Assembly (NCBI GenBank): GCA_944393005.1
Contig: CALXYO010000001.1
Span: 124,001 to 188,000, forward strand
Length of the DNA stretch: 64,000 nucleotides
Source of the DNA: an uncultured Spirochaetales bacterium
Lineage (GTDB): Bacteria > Spirochaetota > Spirochaetia > Sphaerochaetales > Sphaerochaetaceae
Direction of reading: 5' to 3'
Shown here: in pieces, positions 47,711-56,474 of the stretch
How the letters are laid out: every line of letters starts with the position of its first letter
Position numbering within the stretch: position 1 is the stretch's first letter
Notes under the pieces: model-generated
Database searches by the model: none
What the model was told of the DNA's origin: nothing
What the model saw: the letters and a program-made list of their open reading frames with translations, nothing else
Made by a program: the position numbers and the translations under genes

Positions 47711-48007
47711 ATGAGTACAATTTTTTATTCTGTAAGAGAACTAAGAACCCAAAGCCGAAAAATATGGAGTGAACTGGCCTGTGAAAATGAAATCATACTT
47801 ACAAATAATGGAAAACCTGCAGCAATGATGATCAATATTCCTGAAGGAAAATTTGATGAAGTGACAAAAGCTGTCAGACAGGCAAAAGCAATGCTTGCAC
47901 TTTCTGAAATGAGGCAGGAAGCACTTCAAGAAGGGGCAATGAATGATGAAGAAATCACTATGATGATAAAAGAAATCAGGAAAGAACTGAAAGATGAGAC
48001 AGAGTAA
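47711..48007 (+). CDS. Phd/YefM-type antitoxin
   Basis: The 98-residue protein has the Phd/YefM N-terminus MSTIFYSVRELRTQSRKIW and the characteristic ENEIILTNNGKPAAMMINIPE strand-loop. The N-terminal part usually binds the operon's operator and the C-terminal helix neutralises the toxin. The start is placed at ATG 47711 with AAGGAG 7 nt upstream. A longer upstream frame would cover the promoter. It overlaps the toxin gene by 14 nt, typical of coupled toxin-antitoxin translation. The module is AT-rich relative to flanking V-ATPase and lac genes, consistent with mobility. Confidence 0.85.
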   Translation: MSTIFYSVRELRTQSRKIWSELACENEIILTNNGKPAAMMINIPEGKFDEVTKAVRQAKAMLALSEMRQEALQEGAMNDEEITMMIKEIRKELKDETE

Positions 48008-48392
48008 ATATGTTCTGGTTCTTGATACAAATATTATCGTATCAGCCCTTCTATCTGCAAACAGTAAGCCATATTTGATTCTTCAGTCTGTTCTCAGCGG
48101 AGAAAATGTTATTGTATATGACAATAGAATAATTGAAGAGTACAATGCAGTTTTGCATTATAAAAAGTTTAAATTCAAAGAAAGTGACATTTCAGATGTA
48201 CTTAATTTGATCTTGCGTGATGGAATATTAGTTAATGCCCCTTCTATTGATATAACATTTAAAGACCCAGACGATCTTAAGCTCTATGAAGTTGCAAAAG
48301 TCACAGGAGCATTGTTGATAACAGGAAATATCAAAGATTATCCAAATGAAGAAATCATTATGACACCTGCAGATTTCTATCATTTCCTATAG
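47994..48392 (+). CDS. PIN-domain toxin (ribonuclease)
   Basis: PIN toxins of type II systems are Mg2+-dependent RNases that cut RNAs to arrest growth. The 132-residue product has the first acidic residue in VLVLDTNIIVSALLS, a central Glu in IIEEYNAVL, acidic residues in FKDPDDLKLYEVA and a closing LITGNIKDYP. Together these make up the usual PIN acidic cluster. It overlaps its antitoxin by 14 nt and is followed by a 15-bp stem terminator. The target RNA is unknown. Confidence 0.88.
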   Translation: MRQSKYVLVLDTNIIVSALLSANSKPYLILQSVLSGENVIVYDNRIIEEYNAVLHYKKFKFKESDISDVLNLILRDGILVNAPSIDITFKDPDDLKLYEVAKVTGALLITGNIKDYPNEEIIMTPADFYHFL

Positions 48393-48394
48393 CA

Positions 48395-48440
48395 ACAGGC
48401 TGGTGCAGATTTAGGTCTGCACCAGCCTGTCTTTCATTTT
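48395..48440 (+). terminator. Terminator of the toxin-antitoxin operon
   Basis: ACAGGCTGGTGCAGA (48395-48409) and TCTGCACCAGCCTGT (48416-48430) form a perfect 15-bp stem with a 6-nt loop, followed by CTTTCATTTT. It overlaps the last bases of lacM, which runs convergently. Confidence 0.85.
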
Positions 48441-49354
48441 AAAATGAAAACTGTTTTGTATTCCCCTGACGCATCCAGACGGTACTGAGGAGACACATCG
48501 CTCCCCCAGCTGTCTATGCCGCCTACCCCGCGTACACCTGCCGCTATTGTAAGGTAGCTTCTGCGCTTGAGAGGAAGATCGATAGGATGGTATGCCGCCT
48601 CAATCTCCTGAGGTGTCCATGCCAGCAGGGAGAAATTGAATGCAGAATCAGGAAGGCTTTCCACTGTAAGATATCTGCCATCCGTACTCTTCACAGTGAG
48701 GCTCTCCGTGTTCATATGCATTCCGTAATCCTGTGCCATGACATACGGGCATTCCGGAATGCCATCGCTGTGCCAGGTTCCCTTCTCTCCTCCATCCATT
48801 CTGTCCGGATAAGTCTCACCGGAAAGGCCATCCCAGTCAAAAGACTCAGTCCTGAAGGGAAGAATGAATCTCATACCGCACAGCGGAAACTCCGGAAGTC
48901 CTTCACATCCTGTGTAAGTATAGTCGACCCTGATTCCATCACTCTTGCCGCTCACACTGTATTTCACACAGACCTTCGCGGAAGGAGACGTGCAGGTTGA
49001 GAGGAAGAATGTCACTGACGCATCCTCAGCATGGCGCAGCGGAGAATCAAGAAGGCTGTTGTTCCCGGGTGCCCTGAGATCACCCTGCTTAAGTTCCTTT
49101 CCGTCAATGACAGCAGAAAAGTCATCAACATTGAAAAACAGATCAGCGCCCATCCACATGCAGGACCGGCGGGAAAAGCCGTTTCCCCTGTCGTTGTCTG
49201 TAGTCGCCCTCCAGAAAGCCAGGGACGGAACACGGTAGAAGAATTCCTTTCCACCCTTGTTCAGGCTGTCGAGCCCGCCGAGGTTATATGCGAAGATATA
49301 AGACACATCAGCCTTTCTGATACCGAGAGAATAATCACCGAATACGATTTCCAT
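48434..49354 (-). CDS. lacM: Beta-galactosidase small subunit (LacM)
   Basis: LacM is the small chain of heteromeric GH2 beta-galactosidases. The 306-residue product starts IVFGDYSLGIRKADVSYIF and carries the GH2 small-domain signature FWRATTDNDRGNGF, closely matching Lactobacillus-type LacM and the C-terminal domain of LacZ. The Cys/Asp/His-rich remainder is a beta-sandwich domain. Its ATG lies 20 nt inside lacL in another frame, the same overlapping layout known for lactobacilli, so it is not a frameshift product. Activity requires association with LacL. Confidence 0.88.
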   Translation of the reverse strand: MEIVFGDYSLGIRKADVSYIFAYNLGGLDSLNKGGKEFFYRVPSLAFWRATTDNDRGNGFSRRSCMWMGADLFFNVDDFSAVIDGKELKQGDLRAPGNNSLLDSPLRHAEDASVTFFLSTCTSPSAKVCVKYSVSGKSDGIRVDYTYTGCEGLPEFPLCGMRFILPFRTESFDWDGLSGETYPDRMDGGEKGTWHSDGIPECPYVMAQDYGMHMNTESLTVKSTDGRYLTVESLPDSAFNFSLLAWTPQEIEAAYHPIDLPLKRRSYLTIAAGVRGVGGIDSWGSDVSPQYRLDASGEYKTVFILK

Positions 49355-51179
49355 ACACTGCCCTCACTTCTTCATACGCCGGTTTCGGCACTCTGTCCGC
49401 CCTTACTATACCATTGGCACTGAATTCATAATCGCTTCTCTTCTCGCCGAAGTCCCCGCCGTAGGCAAGATAATACTCACCGCTTGCCTCGTCCTTCTTA
49501 TAAAGAGCCTGATCAATGAAATCCCATATGTAGCCGCCGGCATAGCTCAGGTACTCATCAAAGAGATCGTCGTATTCCCTGAAACCGCCAAGGCTGTTGC
49601 CCATACAGTGCATGTACTCACACACAAGGAAGGGCTTGGATCCGTCCTTCTCAAGATACTCCCTTATCCTCTGGGGCGGAGCATACATCTGTGATTCCAC
49701 ATCACTGACGTATTTCTTGTACTCAGGGTAATGGAACACACCTTCGTAATGGACAAGACGTGTCGGATCCGCATTCTTGAAATACTCGTTCATTGCCTTT
49801 ATGTTCTCACCGCAGTAAGACTCATTGCCAAGAGACCAGAAGATTATGCTTGTATGGTTTTTCAGCAGTTCGTAATTGCTTTTTGCCCTGTCAAGCACAA
49901 TAGCCTTCCATGCAGGATCATCACCCGGTACATTCCAGCTCGGCTCAACGGCATTCATTTTCTGCCAGGACCCATGCGATTCAAGATTCGTCTCAGCCAT
50001 CACGTAAATGCCGACCTCATCGCAGAGACTGTACCACTCCACCCTGTCAGGGTAATGGCAGGTCCTCACGGAATTACAGTTGCAGCCTCTGATGAGTTCA
50101 ATGTCCTTTTTCATGTCATCAAGGGAAATCGCACGGCCGGAAGAAGGATTCCATTCATGTCTGTTGACGCCGCAGATGAAAAGCCGGTGGTAATTGTACA
50201 TCACCATCTCGTTTTCTATCTCAATATGATTGAAACCTATTTTATATGGGATGAACTCAACCACTGTGCCATCAGTGTCGTACACAGTTATCCTCAGGTC
50301 ATAAAGATGCGGTGTTTTGTAATGGTAAGGCTTTATGTTTTCTATCCTTATCTCATCAGAAGAATAAGAAAGCACAGTCTCGTCAAGCAGCGCCTCACCC
50401 GATGCGATATCCCCAAGCGACCAGACCAGCTTTCCTTTGAATGAATCCTTGTATGAAAGCCTGAGTTTCAGAGTGAAAACCCCGCTTCCGTCTCTCTGGT
50501 AATCACCGCGTGCCGCCATATCAGCAACATGGCAGGCCGGTACGGAATATACATAGACAGGACGGAAGATACCCGAGAAGCGGAAGAAATCCTGATCCTC
50601 AAGCCAGCTTGACTTCGAATAGCGGAAAACCTCAACGCACAGTCTGTTGCCCTTCTTTCTGACTTTATCCGTTATGTCGAACTCGCTAGGTGTGAAGCTG
50701 TCCTCACTGTAGCCGACAAACTCTCCGTTGAGATAAACATACATTGCACTCTCAACACCTTCGAAACGGAGGATTATCCTATCATTCTCCATGCAGTCTG
50801 CAAGATCAAAGTATCTGATGTACTGGCTTACAGGATTAACGGAAGGAATCACCGGCGGGCGCAGCATTTCCTTCCCTTCCCACGGATACATGGTATTGAT
50901 GTACTGTATCTGTCCATATCCGTTCATCTCGACGTGGGAGGGAACCTTTATCTTTTCCACTTTGCTGCCGGAAAAGTCTTCCCTGTAGAATTCCTCTTCC
51001 CTCTTTCCAGAGTCAGGACTGTAGAGAAAGTCCCACTCTCCGTCAAGACAGAGATAGAAGCCGGATACACCGTTTCGCGCCTCGTCCTCATTCCGGTAAT
51101 GGATATGATCCGAGTGAGCATCCATTCTATTGACACAGAAAGTGTTCAAGTCTGTTAAATAAGTCAAATCTGAGGACAT
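49335..51179 (-). CDS. lacL: Beta-galactosidase large subunit (LacL)
   Basis: LacL carries the GH2 active site. The 614-residue protein has the N-terminal sugar-binding and immunoglobulin-like domains and a TIM barrel. The barrel contains HRLFICGVNRHEWNP, the acid/base Glu in FWSLGNESY and the nucleophile Glu in LVCEYMHCMGNS. It ends where LacZ continues into its last domains, which are supplied by LacM. The ATG at 51179 has AAGGAG 4 nt upstream; no clear promoter was found in 51180-51260. No lac permease or regulator is adjacent, so lactose or galactoside uptake must be encoded elsewhere. Confidence 0.9.
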   Translation of the reverse strand: MSSDLTYLTDLNTFCVNRMDAHSDHIHYRNEDEARNGVSGFYLCLDGEWDFLYSPDSGKREEEFYREDFSGSKVEKIKVPSHVEMNGYGQIQYINTMYPWEGKEMLRPPVIPSVNPVSQYIRYFDLADCMENDRIILRFEGVESAMYVYLNGEFVGYSEDSFTPSEFDITDKVRKKGNRLCVEVFRYSKSSWLEDQDFFRFSGIFRPVYVYSVPACHVADMAARGDYQRDGSGVFTLKLRLSYKDSFKGKLVWSLGDIASGEALLDETVLSYSSDEIRIENIKPYHYKTPHLYDLRITVYDTDGTVVEFIPYKIGFNHIEIENEMVMYNYHRLFICGVNRHEWNPSSGRAISLDDMKKDIELIRGCNCNSVRTCHYPDRVEWYSLCDEVGIYVMAETNLESHGSWQKMNAVEPSWNVPGDDPAWKAIVLDRAKSNYELLKNHTSIIFWSLGNESYCGENIKAMNEYFKNADPTRLVHYEGVFHYPEYKKYVSDVESQMYAPPQRIREYLEKDGSKPFLVCEYMHCMGNSLGGFREYDDLFDEYLSYAGGYIWDFIDQALYKKDEASGEYYLAYGGDFGEKRSDYEFSANGIVRADRVPKPAYEEVRAVYGNRIR

Positions 51180-51253
51180 ATCACTCCTTGACCAGACATG
51201 CTGATCAAATATTCACTGGCAAGTCCGGACAGGAAAATTCTAATAAGTAGCAG

Positions 51254-51294
51254 AAAAAAAATAAATCCTCCGCAGCGCCCTGACGGAGGAAAAA
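51254..51294 (-). terminator. Rho-independent terminator after the DUF2007-like gene
   Basis: On the minus strand TCCTCCG and CGGAGGA pair across an 11-nt loop and are followed by TTTATTTTTTTT. Confidence 0.82.
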
Positions 51295-51336
51295 TCCTGA
51301 TTTCAGCCTTCAGCCGGCGTCCTTCAAGGTCATCTG

Positions 51337-51573
51337 TCAATTTCCGATGATCTCAGTGATGACCGCTTCGGCCTCACCCAGATCGAATTCATTGACATAA
51401 AACTGCCGGCAGAACTGAGAGGAATCTGCAATGATGTTCATAAACTCGGCATCTGCAGCATCTTTCACCATGCAGGGTATGCCGCGGCCGTCAAGTTCCT
51501 GAGCAATCCGTGAAGCTGTAACTTTGTCCATTGCGTTATAGACAAGTTTCAGATTGAGTTCACTCATATACAT
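51337..51573 (-). CDS. Small DUF2007-like protein
   Basis: The 78-residue product (starting MYMSELNLKLVYNAMD) has the pattern of DUF2007 'putative prokaryotic signal-transducing' proteins: a first strand, ASRIAQELDGRGIPCMVKDA and a final acidic helix LGEAEAVITEIIG. The role of the family is unknown. Two starts are possible: the ATG at 51573 (GGAG 4 nt upstream) or that at 51567 (10 nt). It is a single gene with its own terminator, and an inverted repeat lies 32 nt upstream. Confidence 0.65.
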   Translation of the reverse strand: MYMSELNLKLVYNAMDKVTASRIAQELDGRGIPCMVKDAADAEFMNIIADSSQFCRQFYVNEFDLGEAEAVITEIIGN

Positions 51574-51604
51574 GTTTCTCCAATGTTCATTTTTTGCAGC
51601 ACGA

Positions 51605-51628
51605 AACATATTTTTATGGGAATATGTT
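51605..51628. repeat. Perfect inverted repeat, possible operator
   Basis: AACATATT (51605-51612) and AATATGTT (51621-51628) flank an 8-nt spacer. It lies just upstream of the DUF2007-like gene and could bind a dimeric regulator, or could be a small hairpin. Confidence 0.35.
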
Positions 51629-51772
51629 CATGAAAAATCTCCGTTCCCTGAACTGCTTATAATTGAAGAAATTATATGAACCGTATTTCACAGGTGAATT
51701 TTTTCATCCACGGTGAAAGAAGGTTGAAGAAACGCACGGGAACCAATAATATTCCACAGTCAGGAAAATAAA

Positions 51773-52051
51773 ATGAACAAGAAAACACTTTACAGGATAT
51801 ACAACCTTAAGACGGACGCCTCTTATTTCGGCATAAGCAGCAGCAAAGGCAATGTGTGCGCACAAGAACGTTTCAGCCTCGACCTGGGGATGCACCCGTG
51901 CAGAACACTTCAGGATGACTACACAAAAACCGGGCTTGAGCTTTTCGTGATCGAGACGATAAAAGAAAGTGACGAGACTGAAGAGCTCGTCACACTGAAA
52001 GCTGAACTTGAGAAACAGCTTGAAGATAAAGGAACAACCGTCTACCGCTGA
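51773..52051 (+). CDS. Small GIY-YIG-like domain protein
   Basis: The 92-residue protein begins [17 protein letters not shown], reminiscent of the GIY-YIG nuclease core with YRIY and YFG in place of GIY and YIG. An Arg (AQERF) and a Glu-rich C-terminal helix follow. The first Gly of the motif is absent, so nuclease activity is uncertain; the resemblance is inferred by eye. The ATG has AGGA 8 nt upstream. Its last 10 nt overlap the end of the convergent uridine phosphorylase gene. Confidence 0.5.
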   Translation: MNKKTLYRIYNLKTDASYFGISSSKGNVCAQERFSLDLGMHPCRTLQDDYTKTGLELFVIETIKESDETEELVTLKAELEKQLEDKGTTVYR

Positions 52052-52824
52052 GCTTTGTCTGCTATTATCAGCTGGCGAACACCCTCCACTGCAACACGTA
52101 TTGCACTGGATGTGTCATGCACCTGAGGATTGTCCATACCTTTCTTCTCCCTCTCCTGGTTCGCGACGACCAGGAATGCGGAACCGGCCCTCACTCCGAG
52201 ACGTGCGGCAACCGTGAAAAGCGCCGCGCTTTCCATCTCGCTTGCAAGAACGCCCAGTCTCTTCCATGCTTCCCATTTGTTCAGCAGCTCATAGCTTACG
52301 GGCATTTCCTCAGGATCATGCTGGCCGTAGAAACTGTCCTTGCACTGCACGACGCCCATATAGTAATTCATGCCAAGCCTGACAGCAGCCTCACGGAGAG
52401 CCATAGCCACATTGAAATCTGCAACCGCAGGAAATTCAATCGGGGCGTATTCACGGCTTGTGCCTTCCATTCTCACGGCGCCTGTCGCAATGACAATATC
52501 ACCGCCCATGACAGGAAGTGCAATACCTCCGCATGTGCCCATTCTGATGAACGTATCGGCTCCGCATTTATAAAGCTCCTCCATCGCAATGGATGCGGAA
52601 GGCCCTCCGATACCGGTGCTGGTGACACTCACCTTCTCTCCTTCCAGATAGCCAGTGTACGTAACAAACTCTCTTGAATCGGCGATCTCTTTCGCATCAT
52701 CAAGATGGGATGCGATCAATGGAACTCTTTTGGGATCACCAGGCAGGATCACATATCGGCCGACATCACCTTTTCCTATCCTGAGATGATACTGCAGTCC
52801 GCTTCCTTCTGTATAATCAGTCAT
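52042..52824 (-). CDS. udp: Uridine phosphorylase
   Basis: Udp phosphorolyses uridine to uracil and ribose 1-phosphate for nucleoside salvage. The 260-residue product has the phosphate-binding [15 protein letters not shown] near the N-terminus, [26 protein letters not shown] with the phosphate Arg/Thr region, and the ribose-binding [12 protein letters not shown]. Length and motifs fit NP-I family phosphorylases. The specificity for uridine rather than another nucleoside is likely but not certain. The ATG is preceded by TTGGAGG. It is a single gene. Confidence 0.88.
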   Translation of the reverse strand: MTDYTEGSGLQYHLRIGKGDVGRYVILPGDPKRVPLIASHLDDAKEIADSREFVTYTGYLEGEKVSVTSTGIGGPSASIAMEELYKCGADTFIRMGTCGGIALPVMGGDIVIATGAVRMEGTSREYAPIEFPAVADFNVAMALREAAVRLGMNYYMGVVQCKDSFYGQHDPEEMPVSYELLNKWEAWKRLGVLASEMESAALFTVAARLGVRAGSAFLVVANQEREKKGMDNPQVHDTSSAIRVAVEGVRQLIIADKAQR

Positions 52825-52913
52825 GTTTCCTCCAATGAACAGGCTTTAATTCTAACATACAGAAAAAAGATATGAAAGAAAGATTTTACCGACAGAAATC
52901 AGGGCATATATGA

Positions 52914-53135
52914 TCAGTCAGTCTTTCTCACTTCACCATCTCTCGCATGCACTATTTTCTCAACATCATACAAAAAGAATTCCACTGTTTCCTTTGTGAC
53001 AGGCTTCATTTGTGCATCATAATGCATTCTGTCAGTCTGATGGGCAATTATATTGAGGCTGATTTTTACATCAGCTTCAATTGAGCAAGCCCAAATCAGA
53101 ACAGCAACAATGATGACCAGCAGAATCTTTTTACA
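52914..53135 (-). pseudogene. Small lipoprotein reading frame without a usable start codon
   Basis: Between udp and mutS2 the minus strand holds an open frame of 73 codons starting TGT AAA AAG and ending at TGA 52914-52916. It encodes a lipoprotein-type signal (KKILLVIIVAVLIWAC, Cys at about residue 17) and a short mature part ending VHARDGEVRKTD. A strong AGGAGGGG (53145-53138) sits just where a ribosome binding site should be. No ATG, GTG or TTG in frame lies between the site and the signal peptide. Deleting one T at 53133 would give TTG AAA AAG. It is either a gene with a lost start or one using a rare start such as ATT. Confidence 0.5.
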
Positions 53136-53179
53136 ATCCCCTCCTCTTTCTTCTGTTACACTTGCACAGTTTTCAACAT

Positions 53180-55471
53180 CTACTGCAGCAGGACATACGT
53201 TTTCCCCATCCCGCCGTCCTCAGGGTTGGCGAAGTAGTAATCCTTCACATCCTTCTGTTTCTTCAGGTATGCATGTATGCCCTGTGAGAGGATTCCGTTG
53301 CCATAGCCGTGGATGATGGAGAATGAAGAGGCTGAATGGACAAGACAGGCCTCTATCTCCTCGGCTATCGCATCAAGGGATTCTGCAAGAGTCTTTCCTC
53401 TGAGATCGAGAGTAAGGGCTGGCATCTTCGTACTGGACTTGAATGGAGAAACTGTTGTCTTCTTCTCCTGTGGAGCAGGTCTGAGATCTGATGAGGCAAG
53501 AGTTATCTTCATGGAATCGATCGACACCTGATAACGTCCCTTGCCCAGTGCCCTGAGGATTATGCCGCGGCGGGAGAAGCTTCCGCAAAGAACCTCGTCT
53601 CCCGGCTTGAAATCACGGTCGGCATCCACATTCGCCTTCTCAAGCTGTCTGTCAACTTCGGCATCAAGAGCACTGCTTTTCTCCTCAAGAGAGGAAATGA
53701 ATGTGCGCACAGCCTTTGTCTTTTCCTTTGTAAGGGCTCCGGTGCTCACATCCTTCACAAGGTGCTCAAGCTCACGTCTCTTGTCCTTCATCCAGACTCT
53801 GAGCTCATCCGCCCCTTCCCTCTGGAGACGCAGGCGCATTTCATCAAGTTCCCTTTCCTTCTCCTCACTCTTCCTTATCTGGGCTTCAAGCTTCTTCTTC
53901 TCAAGTGAAAGCTCGCTCACTTTTCTGTCAAGGGCACGGGACTTTCCGTTCAGGGCGGAAATAAGAGATGCGACAGAAGACGATGAGGACAGGCTTTCCT
54001 TCGCCTGCTTTATTATGACAGGAGGAAGACCCATCTTCTTTGCCGTCGCAATGGCATGTGAATCTCCGGGCAGTCCTGCAATGACACGGAATGTGGGTCT
54101 GCTTGATGACTCGTCAAAGTCCATAGACGCATTCAGCATTGCCTTGTCGCTGTATGCATGCATTTTCACCTGTGAGTAATGGGAGGTTATGAAAAGCATG
54201 CTGCCTTTTGTCTTGAAATAATCGAGTATGCTGTCAGTGAGGGCCGCTCCTTCAGCCGGATCAGTTCCGCTTCCTATCTCATCAAGCAGTACAAGTGACT
54301 TCTCATCCGCGACTCTGCAGATTGATGCCACATTGGCCATGTGAGATGAGAATGTCGAGAAATTCTCAAGAATCGACTGTCCGTCTCCTATGTCAGTATA
54401 GACAGAAGTGAAAAGAGGAAGGCTGCTGCCTTCGTCACAGGGAGCAAAGCCGCAGGTCTGTGCAAGCAGGGAGAAAAGCGCCACTGTCTTCATCGTGACG
54501 GTCTTTCCTCCGGCATTTGGACCTGAGAGGACAACCACCCTGACACCTTCCCCAAGAGACAGGCTTATGGGAACCGCCTTGTCGAAAAGCAGCGGATGGC
54601 GTGCATTCTCAAGGTTTATCACGCTGGAGAAAGTGACTCTGCTGCTTCTGGTTTCCTTGACGAAAAGCGCAAAGGAATAATGGAAATCGAAATCAGCGGC
54701 ATAGGAGTCAAGTTCCCTGAGGCTTGTGATCACATTCCTCACCTTTCTGGAAAGATCAGAGAGGATCTTATGCTTCATCCTCACTATCTCATCCTCAGCA
54801 AGCACGACTTTGTTGTTGAGCTCTACAAGCTCGAAAGGCTCGACGAAAAGAGTCGAACCTGTTGCGGATGATCCCTGGACATAACCTGCAACCTCGCTTT
54901 TTCTCTCCCTCTTCACAGGAAGAGCGATGCGCTCATTCCTGTACACGGCCTCACCGGACTGGAACAGAGATGAATTTGCAGCCATGAAGGACTGGGCATA
55001 AGTCTGTCTTCTCAGGCGCTCGCTTTCAAGAGCGCGGTAAAGGGGCCTGAGCAGAGGATGGGTTTCAAGAACGCTGCCATCCGGTGAGAGTGATGATGAA
55101 ATTTCCTTTCCGAGAGAACGCAGTTCATCTGAAAGCAGCGAGTCATTTTCCTCAAAGGCCGCAAGAAGATTCGCCGCTGCAATGAATGAGGAGACAAGGT
55201 AGATGTCATGTCCGTCAAAATCGGGAACCTTCCTCTCGTATGTCTCGAAAAGGGATGAAAGCGACACGAAGGGAGAAAGGGACACCTTTCCTTCAATTAT
55301 CCTTTCCAGTATTTCCTCAATTCTAGCGGCACGTGATGCGATGACGCTCTCATCGCTTGTGAATGCAGATGGGCTTATCTTCTCCTTTCCACCCTCACTC
55401 AGGCTGTGACGCCTGACAAGCGAGAGCACCTGCTCAAATTCAAGATCCGCGATTGTTCTTTCTCTTATCAT
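53180..55471 (-). CDS. mutS2: MutS2-family endonuclease/ribosome rescue ATPase
   Basis: MutS2 proteins suppress recombination and, in some bacteria, split collided ribosomes. The 763-residue protein has MutS-like core and lever regions and the ATPase with Walker A SGPNAGGKTVTMKT and LVLLDEIGSGTDPAEGAA. A long coiled coil spans about 495-610, and a C-terminal Smr domain contains LDLRGKTLAESLDAI and IIHGYGNGIL. It lacks the mismatch-binding N-terminal domain of MutS1. It overlaps rsgA by 4 nt, so the pair are co-transcribed; RsgA also acts on ribosomes. Confidence 0.94.
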   Translation of the reverse strand: MIRERTIADLEFEQVLSLVRRHSLSEGGKEKISPSAFTSDESVIASRAARIEEILERIIEGKVSLSPFVSLSSLFETYERKVPDFDGHDIYLVSSFIAAANLLAAFEENDSLLSDELRSLGKEISSSLSPDGSVLETHPLLRPLYRALESERLRRQTYAQSFMAANSSLFQSGEAVYRNERIALPVKRERKSEVAGYVQGSSATGSTLFVEPFELVELNNKVVLAEDEIVRMKHKILSDLSRKVRNVITSLRELDSYAADFDFHYSFALFVKETRSSRVTFSSVINLENARHPLLFDKAVPISLSLGEGVRVVVLSGPNAGGKTVTMKTVALFSLLAQTCGFAPCDEGSSLPLFTSVYTDIGDGQSILENFSTFSSHMANVASICRVADEKSLVLLDEIGSGTDPAEGAALTDSILDYFKTKGSMLFITSHYSQVKMHAYSDKAMLNASMDFDESSSRPTFRVIAGLPGDSHAIATAKKMGLPPVIIKQAKESLSSSSSVASLISALNGKSRALDRKVSELSLEKKKLEAQIRKSEEKERELDEMRLRLQREGADELRVWMKDKRRELEHLVKDVSTGALTKEKTKAVRTFISSLEEKSSALDAEVDRQLEKANVDADRDFKPGDEVLCGSFSRRGIILRALGKGRYQVSIDSMKITLASSDLRPAPQEKKTTVSPFKSSTKMPALTLDLRGKTLAESLDAIAEEIEACLVHSASSFSIIHGYGNGILSQGIHAYLKKQKDVKDYYFANPEDGGMGKTYVLLQ

Positions 55472-56409
55472 TGTTTGTTCTTTCTGAATTTAGTTCTGAG
55501 ATACCCGGGCTTTCTTGACTCAAGGCTGTCAAGAAGGCCGAGGTAGCTTGTATAACGGTCAGGATCGATGAGGCCCTCCTCAAGCGCCCTGATGACGGCA
55601 CAGCCGGGTTCTGTAGAATGGGTGCAGGATGAGTATTCGCACTCGCCTGCATAACGGGAGAACTCGATGAAACTTTCTGAAAGGACGCTTTTGTCCTCAT
55701 ACGGAACAAGCAGTTCCCTCACACCCGGTGTGTCTATTATCCTGATATCATCCCTTTCCAGATAAAGCGCATGATTCGTCGTATGCCTGCCCCTCTGGTA
55801 CTTCTGGCTTATTTCCCCCGTCACCTGCTTTTTCTCCGGCCTGATTATGAGATTGACAAGGCTGCTCTTGCCGACCCCGCTCTGACCGACGAATGCAGTT
55901 GTTCTCCCGCGAAGGAGATCCTTGAACTCCTCAATGTTCTCCCCGGTGGCAGCGCTGACGGCAATGATCCTGTAGCCAAGCTTATGGTAGAGCGCCCAGC
56001 GCTCGAACTCTTCCTCAGTCAGGTCAAAGTCGCATTTATTCATCACTATGATAACGTCACAGGACTGCACACAGCTGAGGGCCCGGTCAAGGAAGCGCGG
56101 GCGGAATGGCGGCTCGAATGCGCTTGTTATGATCGCAACCTGATCCATGTTCGCCGCAATTGTCTGGTTCTTCTCAAGTTTCACGTTCCAGCGCACGAAA
56201 GCGCTCTTCCTCTCAAGACGCGCCGTGATGAGCCCCTCGGTCTCACTGTAAGGGGTGAACTCCACATAGTCACCGACGGCAAGCGGATTGTACTCAAAAT
56301 CCTCAAGCGGAAGTTTCTTTCCTTTGATGCGCAGGGTGTAATGCTTTCCGCCCTCCTCATCATATGCGTCATAAAGATTGTTGATCGCTTTTCTGATCTG
56401 TGCTTTCAC
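55468..56409 (-). CDS. rsgA: Ribosome small-subunit GTPase RsgA
   Basis: RsgA assists late 30S maturation. The 313-residue product has an N-terminal OB fold, a circularly permuted GTPase with the G4 motif MNKCDF, G1 GQSGVGKSSLVN and G3 DTPGV, and a C-terminal zinc finger in CEYSSCTHSTEPGCAV. The start is placed at GTG 56409 (VKAQIRKAINNLYDAY), where the family normally begins. It has no Shine-Dalgarno sequence but a good promoter whose -10 ends 8 nt upstream. An alternative TTG at 56457 would add 16 residues unlike the family. It is divergent from the pentapeptide gene. Confidence 0.92.
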   Translation of the reverse strand: MKAQIRKAINNLYDAYDEEGGKHYTLRIKGKKLPLEDFEYNPLAVGDYVEFTPYSETEGLITARLERKSAFVRWNVKLEKNQTIAANMDQVAIITSAFEPPFRPRFLDRALSCVQSCDVIIVMNKCDFDLTEEEFERWALYHKLGYRIIAVSAATGENIEEFKDLLRGRTTAFVGQSGVGKSSLVNLIIRPEKKQVTGEISQKYQRGRHTTNHALYLERDDIRIIDTPGVRELLVPYEDKSVLSESFIEFSRYAGECEYSSCTHSTEPGCAVIRALEEGLIDPDRYTSYLGLLDSLESRKPGYLRTKFRKNKQ

Positions 56410-56417
56410 AGAAGATG

Positions 56418-56446
56418 AGTGTAGCACAAGTGATGCTGATTGACAA
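56418..56446 (-). promoter_or_regulatory. Predicted leaderless promoter of rsgA-mutS2
   Basis: On the minus strand TTGTCA (56446-56441), a 17-nt spacer and TACACT (56423-56418) end 8 nt before GTG 56409. Its -35 box overlaps that of the divergent promoter. Confidence 0.6.
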
Positions 56447-56468
56447 ACCTCACGCAAGGTCTGATCCT
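56440..56468 (+). promoter_or_regulatory. Predicted promoter of the pentapeptide-MBL operon
   Basis: Consensus TTGACA (56440-56445), a 17-nt spacer and a weaker GATCCT (56463-56468) lie 6 nt before ATG 56475. The A at position 2 and T at position 6 of the -10 are kept. The -35 shares five bases with the opposing rsgA promoter. Confidence 0.5.
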
Positions 56469-56474
56469 TATTGT

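Noticed and set aside
49335-49354. Frameshift in a single lacZ gene
   Set aside because: The ATG of the second frame, the 20-nt overlap and the sizes match the two-subunit LacL/LacM arrangement, so the split is taken as natural.
56407-56457. rsgA starting at TTG 56457
   Set aside because: It would add residues unlike the family and overlap the shared promoter region. GTG 56409 fits the family start and the -10 distance.
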